A DNA stretch of 64,000 nt. It comes from an uncultured Alphaproteobacteria bacterium (lineage in GTDB: Bacteria; Pseudomonadota; Alphaproteobacteria; HIMB59; GCA-002718135). Shown piece by piece: positions 9,582 through 18,941 of this stretch (position 1 is its first letter; each line of letters starts with the position of its first letter). The position numbers were made by a program, and so were the translations under genes. The notes under the pieces are model-generated. The model did not search any database. It was given only the letters and a program-made list of their open reading frames with translations, and was not told the origin of the DNA. The stretch is taken from the NCBI GenBank assembly GCA_902601455.1, contig CACKNC010000001.1, forward strand, positions 344,240-408,239, written 5' to 3'.

Positions 9582-11235
9582 TTTAAAATTATATGAAAAG
9601 GGTCTTTTTTTTCTCTCTTTGGGAGGAATAGGAGAAATTGGTGCAAATTGCTATCTATATTGTTGTGATGGAAAATGGATAATGATTGATTTAGGCTTGT
9701 CTTTTGCAGATGAACAGTTTCCAGGTGTTGATTTATTAGTTCCCAAAATTAAATTTATTGAAGAAATAAAAGATAATCTAGTTGCAATTATTATTAGCCA
9801 TGGTCATGAAGACCATGCTGGAGCAGTTGCTTATTTAGCAGATTATATTAAATGCCCTGTATATGCTTCAAGTTTTGCAAAACTTTTAATTGAAAATAGA
9901 TTAAAAGAGTTTGGGAAGCTAGATACTATAGACCTAATTGAATTTGACTCCTCTCAAAACTTATCATTAGATAATTTTAACTTAAGATTTATAGATACAA
10001 CGCATTCTATTCCACAACCACAAGCAATAGTTATTGAAACGAGTTATGGCAATTTGTTGCATACAGCGGATTGGAAATTAGATGATCAACCAACATTAGG
10101 AAATTCTTTATCTAAAAATAGTTTTATTGATTTAGGTAATGAAGGAGTTTTAGCTTTGATAGGTGATTCTACAAATGCTGATGTGCCTGGATATTCTGGT
10201 TCCGAAAATGAAGTTAGAGAAGAGTTACAACAAATTTTTGCAAGGTATATTAATAGAATAGTTGTGACTTGCTTTTCATCAAACATAGCTAGGATTATCA
10301 ATATTGTTAACGCAGCTAAAAAAAATAATAGAAAAATTGCTTTAATAGGTAGGAGTATGAAAAAAAATATTGAGGCAGCAATTAAAACTGGACTAATTGA
10401 TGATAATAATATTTTTATTTCTGAAGAAGAAGCGTCTTTAATTCCAAAAGAAAATCTTGTTATCATTTGTACTGGCAGCCAAGGGGAAAAAAGATCTGCA
10501 TTATATAGAATAGCATACAACTCACATCGTAATATTCACTTAGAAAAAGATGATGTGGTTATCTTTAGCTCAAGAGATATTCCTGGAAACGAAAAATCTA
10601 TTAATGCTCTAAAAAATTTATTAATTAGGCAAAGAATAGAAATAATTACTGCTGATGATGATTTAGTCCATGTTTCAGGCCATGGACATGCTGAAGAAAT
10701 AAAGCAAATGTATAACTGGACTAAACCTTATATTTCTATACCTGTCCATGGGGAACCTATGCATTTAGCAGCCCATAAAAAAATATCAGAAGCATCGCAA
10801 GTTCCTCTCACAAAAATATTGCAAAATGGTAAATGTTTAAAAATGGCCCCTGGAGATTGCTCCATAGTTGACAATATTGAAACAGGCAAATTAATTGTAG
10901 AAGGTAAATATTTATATGATTCTGAATCTGAGTTCATCAAAAATAGAAGAAAGTACTCATTCGAGGGACTGGCAATGATATCAATATTGTTAAATGATGA
11001 TAATTCAATTGGCAAAAATATTCAATTAAGCTTAATTGGACTGCCTGATCTAGAGTTAAATTTTATTAAAGAGGAATTTAAAAAAGAATTTGTAAAAAAT
11101 TTTACAAAACTTAATAATGATCAAAAATCATCAGACCAGAACGTAACTGATTTAATAAGAAAAAGTTTAAAATTTGTTTTAAAAAATATTTTATATAAAA
11201 AACCTGAAATTCAAATTCATATAATAAGAGATTAA
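9562..11235 (+). CDS. rnj: Ribonuclease J (metallo-beta-lactamase/beta-CASP RNase)
   Basis: Exo/endoribonuclease for mRNA decay and rRNA processing. The zinc motif HxHxDH is intact (SHGHEDHAGAV; H80, H82, D84, H85 from my start). The motif near DTTHSIPQPQ and the GHGHAEE and PVHGEP motifs of the beta-CASP part follow. I prefer the ATG at 9562 over an in-frame TTG at 9547. That gives about 557 residues and a 20-base overlap with coaX. The last 100 residues are the Lys-rich RNase J C-terminal domain. It shares one base with the following small gene. Confidence 0.94.
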   Translation: MLKTNTNLKLYEKGLFFLSLGGIGEIGANCYLYCCDGKWIMIDLGLSFADEQFPGVDLLVPKIKFIEEIKDNLVAIIISHGHEDHAGAVAYLADYIKCPVYASSFAKLLIENRLKEFGKLDTIDLIEFDSSQNLSLDNFNLRFIDTTHSIPQPQAIVIETSYGNLLHTADWKLDDQPTLGNSLSKNSFIDLGNEGVLALIGDSTNADVPGYSGSENEVREELQQIFARYINRIVVTCFSSNIARIINIVNAAKKNNRKIALIGRSMKKNIEAAIKTGLIDDNNIFISEEEASLIPKENLVIICTGSQGEKRSALYRIAYNSHRNIHLEKDDVVIFSSRDIPGNEKSINALKNLLIRQRIEIITADDDLVHVSGHGHAEEIKQMYNWTKPYISIPVHGEPMHLAAHKKISEASQVPLTKILQNGKCLKMAPGDCSIVDNIETGKLIVEGKYLYDSESEFIKNRRKYSFEGLAMISILLNDDNSIGKNIQLSLIGLPDLELNFIKEEFKKEFVKNFTKLNNDQKSSDQNVTDLIRKSLKFVLKNILYKKPEIQIHIIRD

Positions 11236-11468
11236 TGCAATTATTTTCTTATTTCTTGTTTTTTGTTGTTATTTGGTGGGTTTTGTTTTTTATTTTTTTA
11301 CCAATTAAAAATGAAACTCCAACAGAGTGGCAACCAGGTAATGCCAATAGTGCTCCTGTAAAAAGTTACTTATTAATAAAAGTAATAATTACTACAGTTT
11401 TGTCTTTTATTATTTTAATTACTTTAATATACTTTGGTTTAGATTTAGCATTTTTATTTAAAATATGA
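11235..11468 (+). CDS. DUF1467 family small membrane protein
   Basis: 77-residue protein with two transmembrane helices (about residues 3-24 and 48-74) and a short loop between them. The VIWWVLFFIFLPI motif (Trp14-Trp15) and the TPTEWQPGNANSAP loop match the DUF1467 family, which in Alphaproteobacteria commonly sits between RNase J and prolyl-tRNA synthetase, as here. Its function is unknown. It is coupled on both sides: the start overlaps the rnj stop by one base and the end overlaps proS by four. Confidence 0.85.
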   Translation: MQLFSYFLFFVVIWWVLFFIFLPIKNETPTEWQPGNANSAPVKSYLLIKVIITTVLSFIILITLIYFGLDLAFLFKI

Positions 11469-12760
11469 AATACTCAGAATTCTTTATTCCAACTGTTAAA
11501 GACGCTCCAAGTGATGCAGAAATAATATCTCATAAATTAATGATAAAGGCAGGTATGATAAAACAATCGAGTGCTGGTATTTATTCTTGGCTACCATTAG
11601 GTCTAAAAGTTTTAAAAAATATTGAGAGTATTGTAAGGGAAGAGCAAAATAATGCAGGGGCAAATGAGATGTTGATGCCTACTATTCAATCGGCAGATTT
11701 GTGGATCAAATCAGGTAGGTATGATGATTATGGAAAGGAAATGTTGAGAATAGCTGATAGAAGTGGAAGGGAAATGTTATATGGTCCAACAAATGAGGAG
11801 TTAATTACCGATATCTTCCAAACTTATATTACCTCATATAAAGAATTACCAAAAAATTTATACCACATTCAATGGAAATTTAGGGACGAAGTTAGGCCAC
11901 GATTTGGAGTAATGCGAGGTAGAGAGTTTTTGATGAAAGATAATTATTCTTTTGACTTAAATGAAGATGCGGCAAAAATCTCTTATAATAATATGTTCAA
12001 GGCTTATATAAAAACTTTTTTAAGAATGGGATTAACACCAATATCTTTAAGGGCTGAAACTGGTCCTATAGGTGGTAACTTAAGTCATGAATTTCAAGTC
12101 TTAGCAAATACTGGCGAAAGCACGTTGTATTATGATAAAGAATTAGAAAGTTTAAATACTGAAAGTCTTGATCCAGATAAATTACAATCTTATTATGCTG
12201 CTGTAGATGATCAACACAATGAAAAAGATTGCCCAATTCCCAAGGAAGATTTAAAAATATCAAAAGGTATTGAAGTTGGTCATATATTTTATTTTGGAAC
12301 AAAATATTCTGAGAAATTAAATGCTTACGTGCAAGACCAAAACGGTAAAAGGGTAGCTGTTCACATGGGCTCATATGGAATAGGTGTTTCAAGACTTGTA
12401 GGAGCTTTAATTGAGGCTAATCATGATGATAAAGGCATTAAATGGCCAAAGTCTGTAGCTCCATTTAAGTTAAGTATTTTAAATTTAATGCCAGATGATC
12501 AAAATTGTAACACAAAAGCATTAGAATATTATTCATATTTTATGAATGCAAATTTTGATACTCTATATGATGACAGAAATTGCAGTATTGGAAAGAAGTT
12601 ATCTGATAATGATCTTATAGGAACACCAGTTCAAATAATAATTGGGAAAAGAGATTTAAGTGCTGGTGTAATAGAAATTAAAGATAGAATATTAAATAAA
12701 ACTGCAAAAGTTAATATTGAGGATGCTAAGAAAGTTGCCTTACAAAAACTTAGATCTTAA
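11465..12760 (+). CDS. proS: Prolyl-tRNA synthetase (short, insertion-less type)
   Basis: Charges tRNA-Pro. Class II motif 2 is KFRDEVRPRFGVMRGREFLM (around residue 138) and motif 3 is GSYGIGVSRLVGALIE (around residue 300), followed by an anticodon-binding domain. At 431 residues it lacks the roughly 180-residue editing insertion found between motifs 2 and 3 in E. coli ProRS. This is the usual alphaproteobacterial form, in which Ala-tRNA-Pro editing would need a separate protein not seen here. It overlaps its upstream neighbour by 4 bases and lolC/E by one. Confidence 0.96.
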   Translation: MKYSEFFIPTVKDAPSDAEIISHKLMIKAGMIKQSSAGIYSWLPLGLKVLKNIESIVREEQNNAGANEMLMPTIQSADLWIKSGRYDDYGKEMLRIADRSGREMLYGPTNEELITDIFQTYITSYKELPKNLYHIQWKFRDEVRPRFGVMRGREFLMKDNYSFDLNEDAAKISYNNMFKAYIKTFLRMGLTPISLRAETGPIGGNLSHEFQVLANTGESTLYYDKELESLNTESLDPDKLQSYYAAVDDQHNEKDCPIPKEDLKISKGIEVGHIFYFGTKYSEKLNAYVQDQNGKRVAVHMGSYGIGVSRLVGALIEANHDDKGIKWPKSVAPFKLSILNLMPDDQNCNTKALEYYSYFMNANFDTLYDDRNCSIGKKLSDNDLIGTPVQIIIGKRDLSAGVIEIKDRILNKTAKVNIEDAKKVALQKLRS

Positions 12761-14010
12761 TGCTATCCAAATCAGAGATTTTAATAACAAAACGTTTCTT
12801 ATTTTCAAAAAAAACTGAAGGATACGTATCAATATTTTCATGGTTTTCTATTATAGGAATTGCTGTGGGTGTTGCTGCAATTATAATTGTTATGTCAGTA
12901 ATGAATGGATTTAGATCAAATTTAACAGAAAGGTTAATTGGAGTTAATTCTCATCTTAATATTTATTCATTTGATAAAAAAATACATACAGATGAAGTTA
13001 ATTTGTTAAAAAAAAATCTAACTTCTAATGATTTTGATAAAATATTCCCTTCTGTTGAAACGCAGGGCTTAGTTATAAATGATGATATTTCTAAAGGAGT
13101 TATAATTAGAGGATATGAAGAAATAAATATTAACCATTATTTAAATGAAAAATTAATTTCAAAAAAAATCTCTTCAGTAAATTTTGATAAAATTATAATT
13201 GGAGATGCACTGGCAAAAGAATTAAATTTAAAAATAGGAGACAGCATAAAGTTAGCTATTCCAAAAACTGATAAGTCCATATTAGGAAATATTCCAAGAT
13301 TCAAAACTTTAACAGTGGATGGAATATTTGATTTTCAAATGTATGAATATGATGCAAGCTTAGTATTTATATCTTTAGAATTAGCTCAAAAATTATTATT
13401 ATTAGATAATCGATATTTTAATAGAATTGAATATTATATTAATGACCCCTTATTGATTAATAACTTTAAGAAAAAAATTGACTCAATTATTGAGGCCAAA
13501 AATTTGAGTTTATATTCAGTATCTTGGACTGAAAGAAATATTTCCCTTATGAATGCTTTAAAAGTAGAAAAAAATGTTATGTTTTTTATACTTACACTCA
13601 TAATTATAGTTGCTTCTATGAATATAATTTCTGGACTAATAATTTTTGTAAAAGAAAAAAATAAAGATATTGGAATTTTAAAGACATTGGGATTCAAAAA
13701 TTCGAGTATTTTGAGAGTGTTCTTTTTTATCGGTTTAGTTATTGGATTAATTGGAACATTATTTGGAACATTATTAGGAGTTATAATAACTGAAAATTTG
13801 CAGTACATTCAAATAGTTTTAGAAAATCTTTTACATACAGAACTCTTTTCAGAAGAAGTTTATTTTTTATCAACACTTCCTTCAGATATTAAATATGAAG
13901 AAGTCTTATTTGTATTTTCTATATCTATAATTATAACTATATTATCAACAATATTTCCTGCGATAAGAGCATCAAATATTGACCCAATTAATACATTAAA
14001 AAATGATTAA
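12760..14010 (+). CDS. lolC: Lipoprotein-releasing ABC transporter permease (LolC/E family)
   Basis: Inner-membrane permease of the Lol system, which extracts mature lipoproteins for delivery to LolA. Layout: N-terminal segment and TM1 (about residues 22-48, VSIFSWFSIIGIAVGVAAII), a long periplasmic domain (about 50-265), then three helices (about 268-295, 318-345, 375-402), as in LolC/LolE. It is followed by a single lolD with an 8-base overlap. Only one permease gene is present at this locus, so the complex may be a homodimer of a LolF-like subunit. The symbol lolE would be equally defensible. Confidence 0.88.
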   Translation: MLSKSEILITKRFLFSKKTEGYVSIFSWFSIIGIAVGVAAIIIVMSVMNGFRSNLTERLIGVNSHLNIYSFDKKIHTDEVNLLKKNLTSNDFDKIFPSVETQGLVINDDISKGVIIRGYEEININHYLNEKLISKKISSVNFDKIIIGDALAKELNLKIGDSIKLAIPKTDKSILGNIPRFKTLTVDGIFDFQMYEYDASLVFISLELAQKLLLLDNRYFNRIEYYINDPLLINNFKKKIDSIIEAKNLSLYSVSWTERNISLMNALKVEKNVMFFILTLIIIVASMNIISGLIIFVKEKNKDIGILKTLGFKNSSILRVFFFIGLVIGLIGTLFGTLLGVIITENLQYIQIVLENLLHTELFSEEVYFLSTLPSDIKYEEVLFVFSISIIITILSTIFPAIRASNIDPINTLKND

Positions 14011-14683
14011 TTTTATTGAAATAAGCAATCTTAAAAAAAAATTTAAATTATCTAATGGACAGGAATTATTAATATTCGATGAACTTAAATTTAATATTAT
14101 TAATAATAGTGTTATGTCTATTGTAGGTCCATCAGGTTGTGGTAAATCTACTTTATTAAATATTCTAGGTCTCTTAGACTCTGATTTTGATGGTCAATAC
14201 TCAATTGATGGTATGAACGTTAATAATATGAAAAATAACCAATTAAGTAACATAAGAAATAAAAAAATTGGTTTTATACACCAATTCTTTCATCTAATCC
14301 CAGAACTGACTGTTTTGGAAAATGTTATTTTGCCAGGATTAATACAAAATAATAAAGTATCAGCCATAACTAAAGATGCAAATGAATTATTAGATACTTT
14401 TTCAATTCTTGATAAAAAAAATATGAAACCAAATAAATTATCTGGTGGAGAACAACAGCGTGTAGCTTCAGCAAGAGCATTAATCAATAAACCAAACATA
14501 ATTCTTGCTGATGAAATGACTGGAAATTTAGATGAAGAAACTTCTGATGTTCTAATGAATTTTTTTTTGAAATTTATTAAAAATAATAATATGTCTCTCC
14601 TTTACGTTACTCATAATCATAAGTATGCTAATATGGCTGATTGTAAATATGAACTAAAAAATAAAAAATTGATATTAATGTGA
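14003..14683 (+). CDS. lolD: Lipoprotein-releasing ABC transporter ATPase LolD
   Basis: ATPase of the LolCDE lipoprotein exporter. The 226-residue ABC domain has Walker A GPSGCGKST (residues 42-50), signature LSGGEQQR (146-153), and Walker B ILADE with the D-loop, reading DEMTGNLD (the family norm is DEPTGNLD, so Pro is replaced by Met). It overlaps the permease gene by 8 bases and dnaE by 4 (ATGTGA: the dnaE GTG lies within the lolD end). Confidence 0.93.
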   Translation: MINFIEISNLKKKFKLSNGQELLIFDELKFNIINNSVMSIVGPSGCGKSTLLNILGLLDSDFDGQYSIDGMNVNNMKNNQLSNIRNKKIGFIHQFFHLIPELTVLENVILPGLIQNNKVSAITKDANELLDTFSILDKKNMKPNKLSGGEQQRVASARALINKPNIILADEMTGNLDEETSDVLMNFFLKFIKNNNMSLLYVTHNHKYANMADCKYELKNKKLILM

Positions 14684-17600
14684 ATAAGCCTTTTATTCAC
14701 TTAAGATGTTTGTCTTCATATTCTCTATCTGAGAGTACATTAAAAATAAAAAAATTAGTTAATTTAGCAAAAAAAAATAATTCACCTGCTATTGCCATTA
14801 CTGATAATAACAATATGTTTGGAGTTTTTGAGTTTGCTCAAGAGTGTATAAAAAATAATATACAACCTATAATTGGCACCTCTATAAATTTATTAGATGT
14901 CAAAACTAAAGATAAAATTTCTCAATTATCTTTTTTGGTAAAAGATGAAACTGGTTATAAAAATTTAATTTATCTAAGTTCCTTATCATATTTAAACAAT
15001 AATTCAGATGTAGGAATAACAATAAAAGATCTAGAAAATCATACAGATGGCCTTTTCTGTTTTATAGGAGGTGAGTTTAATCCTCTTATGATTTTACATA
15101 ATGAAAACAAAAATTTAGATGATTTAATAAATTCATTAAAAACATTATTTCAAAAAAATCTACTATTCGAACTTCAAAGAATAAATGATCTAGAAATTAA
15201 TTCTTTTGAAAATTATTTTATAAATATATCAAATGAACATAAAATACCTTTAATTGGTTCAAATAATATTAAGTTTGGCGAAGAGGACGAATTTAGTGCT
15301 CATGATGCTTTGTTATGTGTTGCTCAAAAAACTACTATTAATAGTGGAAACAGAAAAACCTCTAATAATCAGATAGCTTTTAAAAATGATAAAAAAATGT
15401 TTGAATTATTTTCTGATCTTCCTGAAATTATTGAAAATAATATTAATGTTGCACTATCATGCAGTTATTTTCCAAAAGAAGTTTTACCTAAATTGCCTAA
15501 GTTTAAAAATGACCTTAATCTGTCAGAAAGTGAAATGTTAGTCAAAATATCAAAGAAAGGTTTAAAAACAAAAATTAATGAAAATAATATTAATGAAAAA
15601 AAACTTTATGAAAATAGGTTAGAATATGAAATTCAAATAATTAATAAAATGGGATTTGCCGGTTATTTTTTAATTGTTTCTGATTTTGTTAATTGGGCTA
15701 AAGATAATGACATACCCGTCGGCCCTGGAAGAGGCTCAGGAGCAGGAAGTGTTGTTGCCTGGTCTTTAGGAATTACTGATTTGGACCCTATAAAATATAG
15801 CTTACTTTTTGAGAGATTTTTGAATCCTGAGAGAGTTTCAATGCCAGATTTTGATATTGATTTCTGTCAAATTAGAAGAGATGAGGTGATTGAATATGTA
15901 AATAAAAAATATGGCAGAGATTCTGTTGCTCATATAATTACATTTGGTACTCTTGCATCCCGAGCCGCTGTAAGAGATATTGGGAGAGTTTTAGAGGTTC
16001 CTTATGGTGAAATTGATACATTTGCTAAATTAATACCCTTTAATCCCTCAAACCCACTCACTCTGGCAGAGTCAATAAAATCTGAAAAATCTTTAAGGGA
16101 TATAATTAATACTGATGAAACACTATCAAATGTTGTTGATATAAGTTTAAAACTTGAGGGTGTTCATCGTCACGCATCTACACATGCAGCAGGAGTCGTA
16201 ATTGGTGATACAAGTTTGTCTAATTTAGTCCCTTTATACAAAGATCCTAACACAGAAACCAATGCAACTCAGTTTTCAATGAAGTATGTTGAAAAAGCTG
16301 GTTTAGTAAAATTTGATTTTTTGGGTCTAACTACCTTATCAATTATTAATGAGTCTGTTGAATTAATAAAAAAAAATATACCTAATTTTTCATTAAAAAA
16401 TATTCCCTTAGACGATTTAAAAACATTCCAACAACTTAGTAGAGGCAATGCTGTAGGTATTTTTCAATTGGAAAGTAATGGAATGAGTAGTGTTTTAAAA
16501 CAACTACAACCAGATAAATTTGAAGAAATTATCGCTGTTGTGGCCTTATTTCGTCCAGGACCTATGGATAATATACCTTCATTCTGTAATAGAAAACATG
16601 GAAGAGAAGAGATTGATTATATTCACCCTATGCTTAAAGATGTTTTAAAAGAAACATATGGAATTATTGTTTATCAAGAACAGGTAATGGAAATAGCACA
16701 AGTTTTATCCAATTACTCATTAGGTGAGGCGGATCTATTAAGAAGAGCTATGGGTAAAAAAATACAAAAAGAAATGGATGATCAAAAAAATAGGTTTATC
16801 GAAGGTGCTTTAAAAAATAATATCACTAAAAATGAAGCCTCGAAAATATTTGATCTTGTTGATAAATTTGCTGGATATGGTTTTAATAAAAGTCATGCAG
16901 CAGGTTACGCATTAATTTCTTATCAAACTGCTTTCTTAAAAGCAAATTTCCCACATGAATTTATGACTGCAACTCTAAATTTTTCGATAGATAGAACTGA
17001 TAAAATTATATCTCTCAAGCAAGAATTGGAGAAATTAGATATACCATTTCTAAAACCAGATATTAATTTTTCTAATGAAAAATTTTCAATTGAAAATAAT
17101 GATAATAAAAAATCAATTAGATTTGGACTTAGCGCAATCAAGGGAGTTGGTTTAAAATCAATAAAGTCTGTTGTTACAACAAGAAAAAATAAAGGTAAAT
17201 TTAAATCAGTGATTGATTTTTTAAAAAGAGTTGAGGGAGAGGTGGTTAATAAAAGACAGCTTGAAAAATTGATTCAATCTGGTTCTTTTGATTCACTTAA
17301 TAAAAGAAGATCAAAACTTTTTAATAATGTTCCTCAATTTGTTAATTTATTTGGTTCAAATAAAGTTACTTCAAGTCAAAATTTGTTATTTGAAGATCAA
17401 GAAATTTCAATAAATGATAAGAATCTATTTGATCAAAATATTCCTGATTGGAATTCAGGTGAAACATTAAAAAATGAATTAGAAGTGGTTGGTTTTTACT
17501 TTAGTGATCATCCGTTAAATCATTATCCTCGGAAGTTTTTTGATATACAGAACATTAATTTTTTTAATGAAATTTCCATTGATGAAAATATTAAAAAAAT

Positions 17601-18078
17601 GAGATTGTGTGGTTCAGTCCTTGATATAAAAGAAAGATCAAATAAAGATGGAAAAAAATATGCTTTTATTACAGTTTCTGAGATAGGATCACAGTATGAG
17701 TTGTCAATATTTAGTGAGAATCTTAGTAAGTTTAGGTATCTTTTAAAAGAAGGAAACTTATTAATTTTTGATATCGATATTATTATTAATAATAATGAAC
17801 CAAGATATGTGATTAGATCAATTAAGAAATTTGATTTTGAATTTAACAACACAGAAAAAAATATTAATATATTTATTAAACCTGAAAATTTAATTAATTA
17901 TAAGGAAGCTCTATTTGAAGAAAAAAAACCATCTAAATGTAAGCTATCAATATTCATAAATATCGATAATAAGCTGATTAATTTCAATTTAAATAATAAA
18001 TATTCATTGAAATCTTACAAGCAATTAAATTTATTAAAAAACTCTAAAAAACTCGATTACAACTTAGATATTTCTTGA
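14680..18078 (+). CDS. dnaE: DNA polymerase III subunit alpha
   Basis: Replicative polymerase catalytic subunit, 1132 residues. Order: PHP domain (HLRCLSSYSLSES at the N-terminus), polymerase core with GPGRGSGAGS (residues 348-357) and the metal-binding PDFDIDF (389-395, D390, D392 and D394), helix-hairpin-helix region and OB fold in the last third, then a divergent C-terminus. GTG start at 14680 inside lolD. The C-terminal ~150 residues are very Lys/Asn rich. It contains no proofreading exonuclease domain, so a separate epsilon is expected. It is the last gene before the rpsB leader. Confidence 0.96.
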   Translation: MNKPFIHLRCLSSYSLSESTLKIKKLVNLAKKNNSPAIAITDNNNMFGVFEFAQECIKNNIQPIIGTSINLLDVKTKDKISQLSFLVKDETGYKNLIYLSSLSYLNNNSDVGITIKDLENHTDGLFCFIGGEFNPLMILHNENKNLDDLINSLKTLFQKNLLFELQRINDLEINSFENYFINISNEHKIPLIGSNNIKFGEEDEFSAHDALLCVAQKTTINSGNRKTSNNQIAFKNDKKMFELFSDLPEIIENNINVALSCSYFPKEVLPKLPKFKNDLNLSESEMLVKISKKGLKTKINENNINEKKLYENRLEYEIQIINKMGFAGYFLIVSDFVNWAKDNDIPVGPGRGSGAGSVVAWSLGITDLDPIKYSLLFERFLNPERVSMPDFDIDFCQIRRDEVIEYVNKKYGRDSVAHIITFGTLASRAAVRDIGRVLEVPYGEIDTFAKLIPFNPSNPLTLAESIKSEKSLRDIINTDETLSNVVDISLKLEGVHRHASTHAAGVVIGDTSLSNLVPLYKDPNTETNATQFSMKYVEKAGLVKFDFLGLTTLSIINESVELIKKNIPNFSLKNIPLDDLKTFQQLSRGNAVGIFQLESNGMSSVLKQLQPDKFEEIIAVVALFRPGPMDNIPSFCNRKHGREEIDYIHPMLKDVLKETYGIIVYQEQVMEIAQVLSNYSLGEADLLRRAMGKKIQKEMDDQKNRFIEGALKNNITKNEASKIFDLVDKFAGYGFNKSHAAGYALISYQTAFLKANFPHEFMTATLNFSIDRTDKIISLKQELEKLDIPFLKPDINFSNEKFSIENNDNKKSIRFGLSAIKGVGLKSIKSVVTTRKNKGKFKSVIDFLKRVEGEVVNKRQLEKLIQSGSFDSLNKRRSKLFNNVPQFVNLFGSNKVTSSQNLLFEDQEISINDKNLFDQNIPDWNSGETLKNELEVVGFYFSDHPLNHYPRKFFDIQNINFFNEISIDENIKKMRLCGSVLDIKERSNKDGKKYAFITVSEIGSQYELSIFSENLSKFRYLLKEGNLLIFDIDIIINNNEPRYVIRSIKKFDFEFNNTEKNINIFIKPENLINYKEALFEEKKPSKCKLSIFINIDNKLINFNLNNKYSLKSYKQLNLLKNSKKLDYNLDIS

Positions 18079-18103
18079 TCTTTATTAATTTTATCATTAA
18101 TAG
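18075..18103 (+). promoter_or_regulatory. Candidate sigma-70 promoter for rpsB-tsf
   Basis: TTGATC (18075-18080), a 17-base spacer, then TAATAG (18098-18103). The -35 overlaps the dnaE stop. The -10 match is weak (3 of 6). Support is mainly positional, since a structured leader and a ribosomal protein operon follow. Confidence 0.3.
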
Positions 18104-18127
18104 CTCCAAAAAACTAAAAAACTAGCA

Positions 18128-18173
18128 CACAGAAAAAACCGGTGTTTTTATTTCTGTGGAGGTTAAACCGGAG
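18128..18173 (+). promoter_or_regulatory. Structured 5' leader of rpsB with possible Shine-Dalgarno pseudoknot
   Basis: Seen directly: CACAGAAA (18128-18135) pairs perfectly with TTTCTGTG (18151-18158). An inner AAAC/GTTT stem (18136-18139 with 18144-18147), separated by a 3-base bulge, is capped by CGGT. The loop bases CCGGT (18139-18143) are complementary to ACCGG (18167-18171), which overlaps the GGAG ribosome binding site (18170-18173) of the rpsB ATG at 18180. This GC-richer block stands out in an AT-rich gap. From memory, a candidate cis-regulatory RNA has been reported upstream of rpsB in Candidatus Pelagibacter, where S2 is thought to control its own synthesis. Whether this is the same motif is inference. 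Confidence 0.6.
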
Positions 18174-18179
18174 ATAATT

Positions 18180-18899
18180 ATGAATTTACCTGAAGTTAAA
18201 ATAGAAGACCTACTTGAGGCAGGAGTGCATTTCGGCCACAATGTAAGAAGATGGAATCCAAAAATGGAAAATTATATTTTTGGAGTCAGGAATAACATTC
18301 ACATTTTTGATTTAAGAATTACTTTAGAAGCTATTAATACCTCTCTCGTAAAAATACATGAAACAGTATCCAAGTCTGGTAAGATTTTATTTGTAGGAAC
18401 AAAAAAACAATGTGCGGAATCAGTTAAAGAATTAGCTGAAACAAGTAATAATTTTTTTGTAAACAAAAGATGGCTTGGAGGTACATTAACTAACTGGAAT
18501 ACTATATCTAATTCAATTAATAGGTTAAATGATCTTGAAAATACAATTAATGATCCAGCCTTTACTAATAGTGTTTCAAAGAAAGAATTACTTGAAAGAT
18601 CAAGAGAAAAAGATAAGCTTCAATTAAATCTTGGAGGTATTAAGGAATTAAATGGTATGCCAGATTTAATTGTTATCTTCGATGTATTAAAAGATAAATT
18701 AGCCGTGTTAGAAGCAAAAAAACTTAATATACCAATTATTGGTATAGTAGATACAAATTCTGATCCTGAGTTGGTTGATTATGTTATTCCAGGAAATGAT
18801 GATGCAATTAGATCTATTAATTTATATAAAAAATATTTTCTAGATACTATTATTGATGCAAAGCAATTTTCAAAAGATGAAAAGGATGCTGATAAATAA
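18180..18899 (+). CDS. rpsB: 30S ribosomal protein S2
   Basis: Small-subunit ribosomal protein. From the ATG at 18180 the protein begins MNLPEVKIEDLLEAGVHFGH, as in the family. An in-frame GTG at 18156 would add 8 residues but lies inside the leader hairpin, so I reject it. The ATG is preceded by GGAG at 18170-18173. Conserved segments include RRWNPKM, KRWLGGTLTNW and VDTNSDPELVDYVIPGNDDA. About 239 residues, normal length. It is followed by tsf after 42 bases, the near-universal rpsB-tsf pair. Confidence 0.97.
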   Translation: MNLPEVKIEDLLEAGVHFGHNVRRWNPKMENYIFGVRNNIHIFDLRITLEAINTSLVKIHETVSKSGKILFVGTKKQCAESVKELAETSNNFFVNKRWLGGTLTNWNTISNSINRLNDLENTINDPAFTNSVSKKELLERSREKDKLQLNLGGIKELNGMPDLIVIFDVLKDKLAVLEAKKLNIPIIGIVDTNSDPELVDYVIPGNDDAIRSINLYKKYFLDTIIDAKQFSKDEKDADK

Positions 18900-18941
18900 A
18901 TTACAAAATAACTTTAAATTACTTTTAATATAGGAGTACAA

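Noticed and set aside
10086-10520. 144-residue minus-strand ORF inside rnj
   Set aside because: Antisense shadow of a conserved gene with no recognisable features and no translation signals.
13434-13808. 124-residue minus-strand ORF opposite the Lol permease
   Set aside because: Antisense shadow of a clear membrane protein gene.
18156-18179. GTG start for rpsB eight codons upstream
   Set aside because: It lies in the 3' arm of the leader hairpin; the ATG at 18180 has GGAG and matches the family start.
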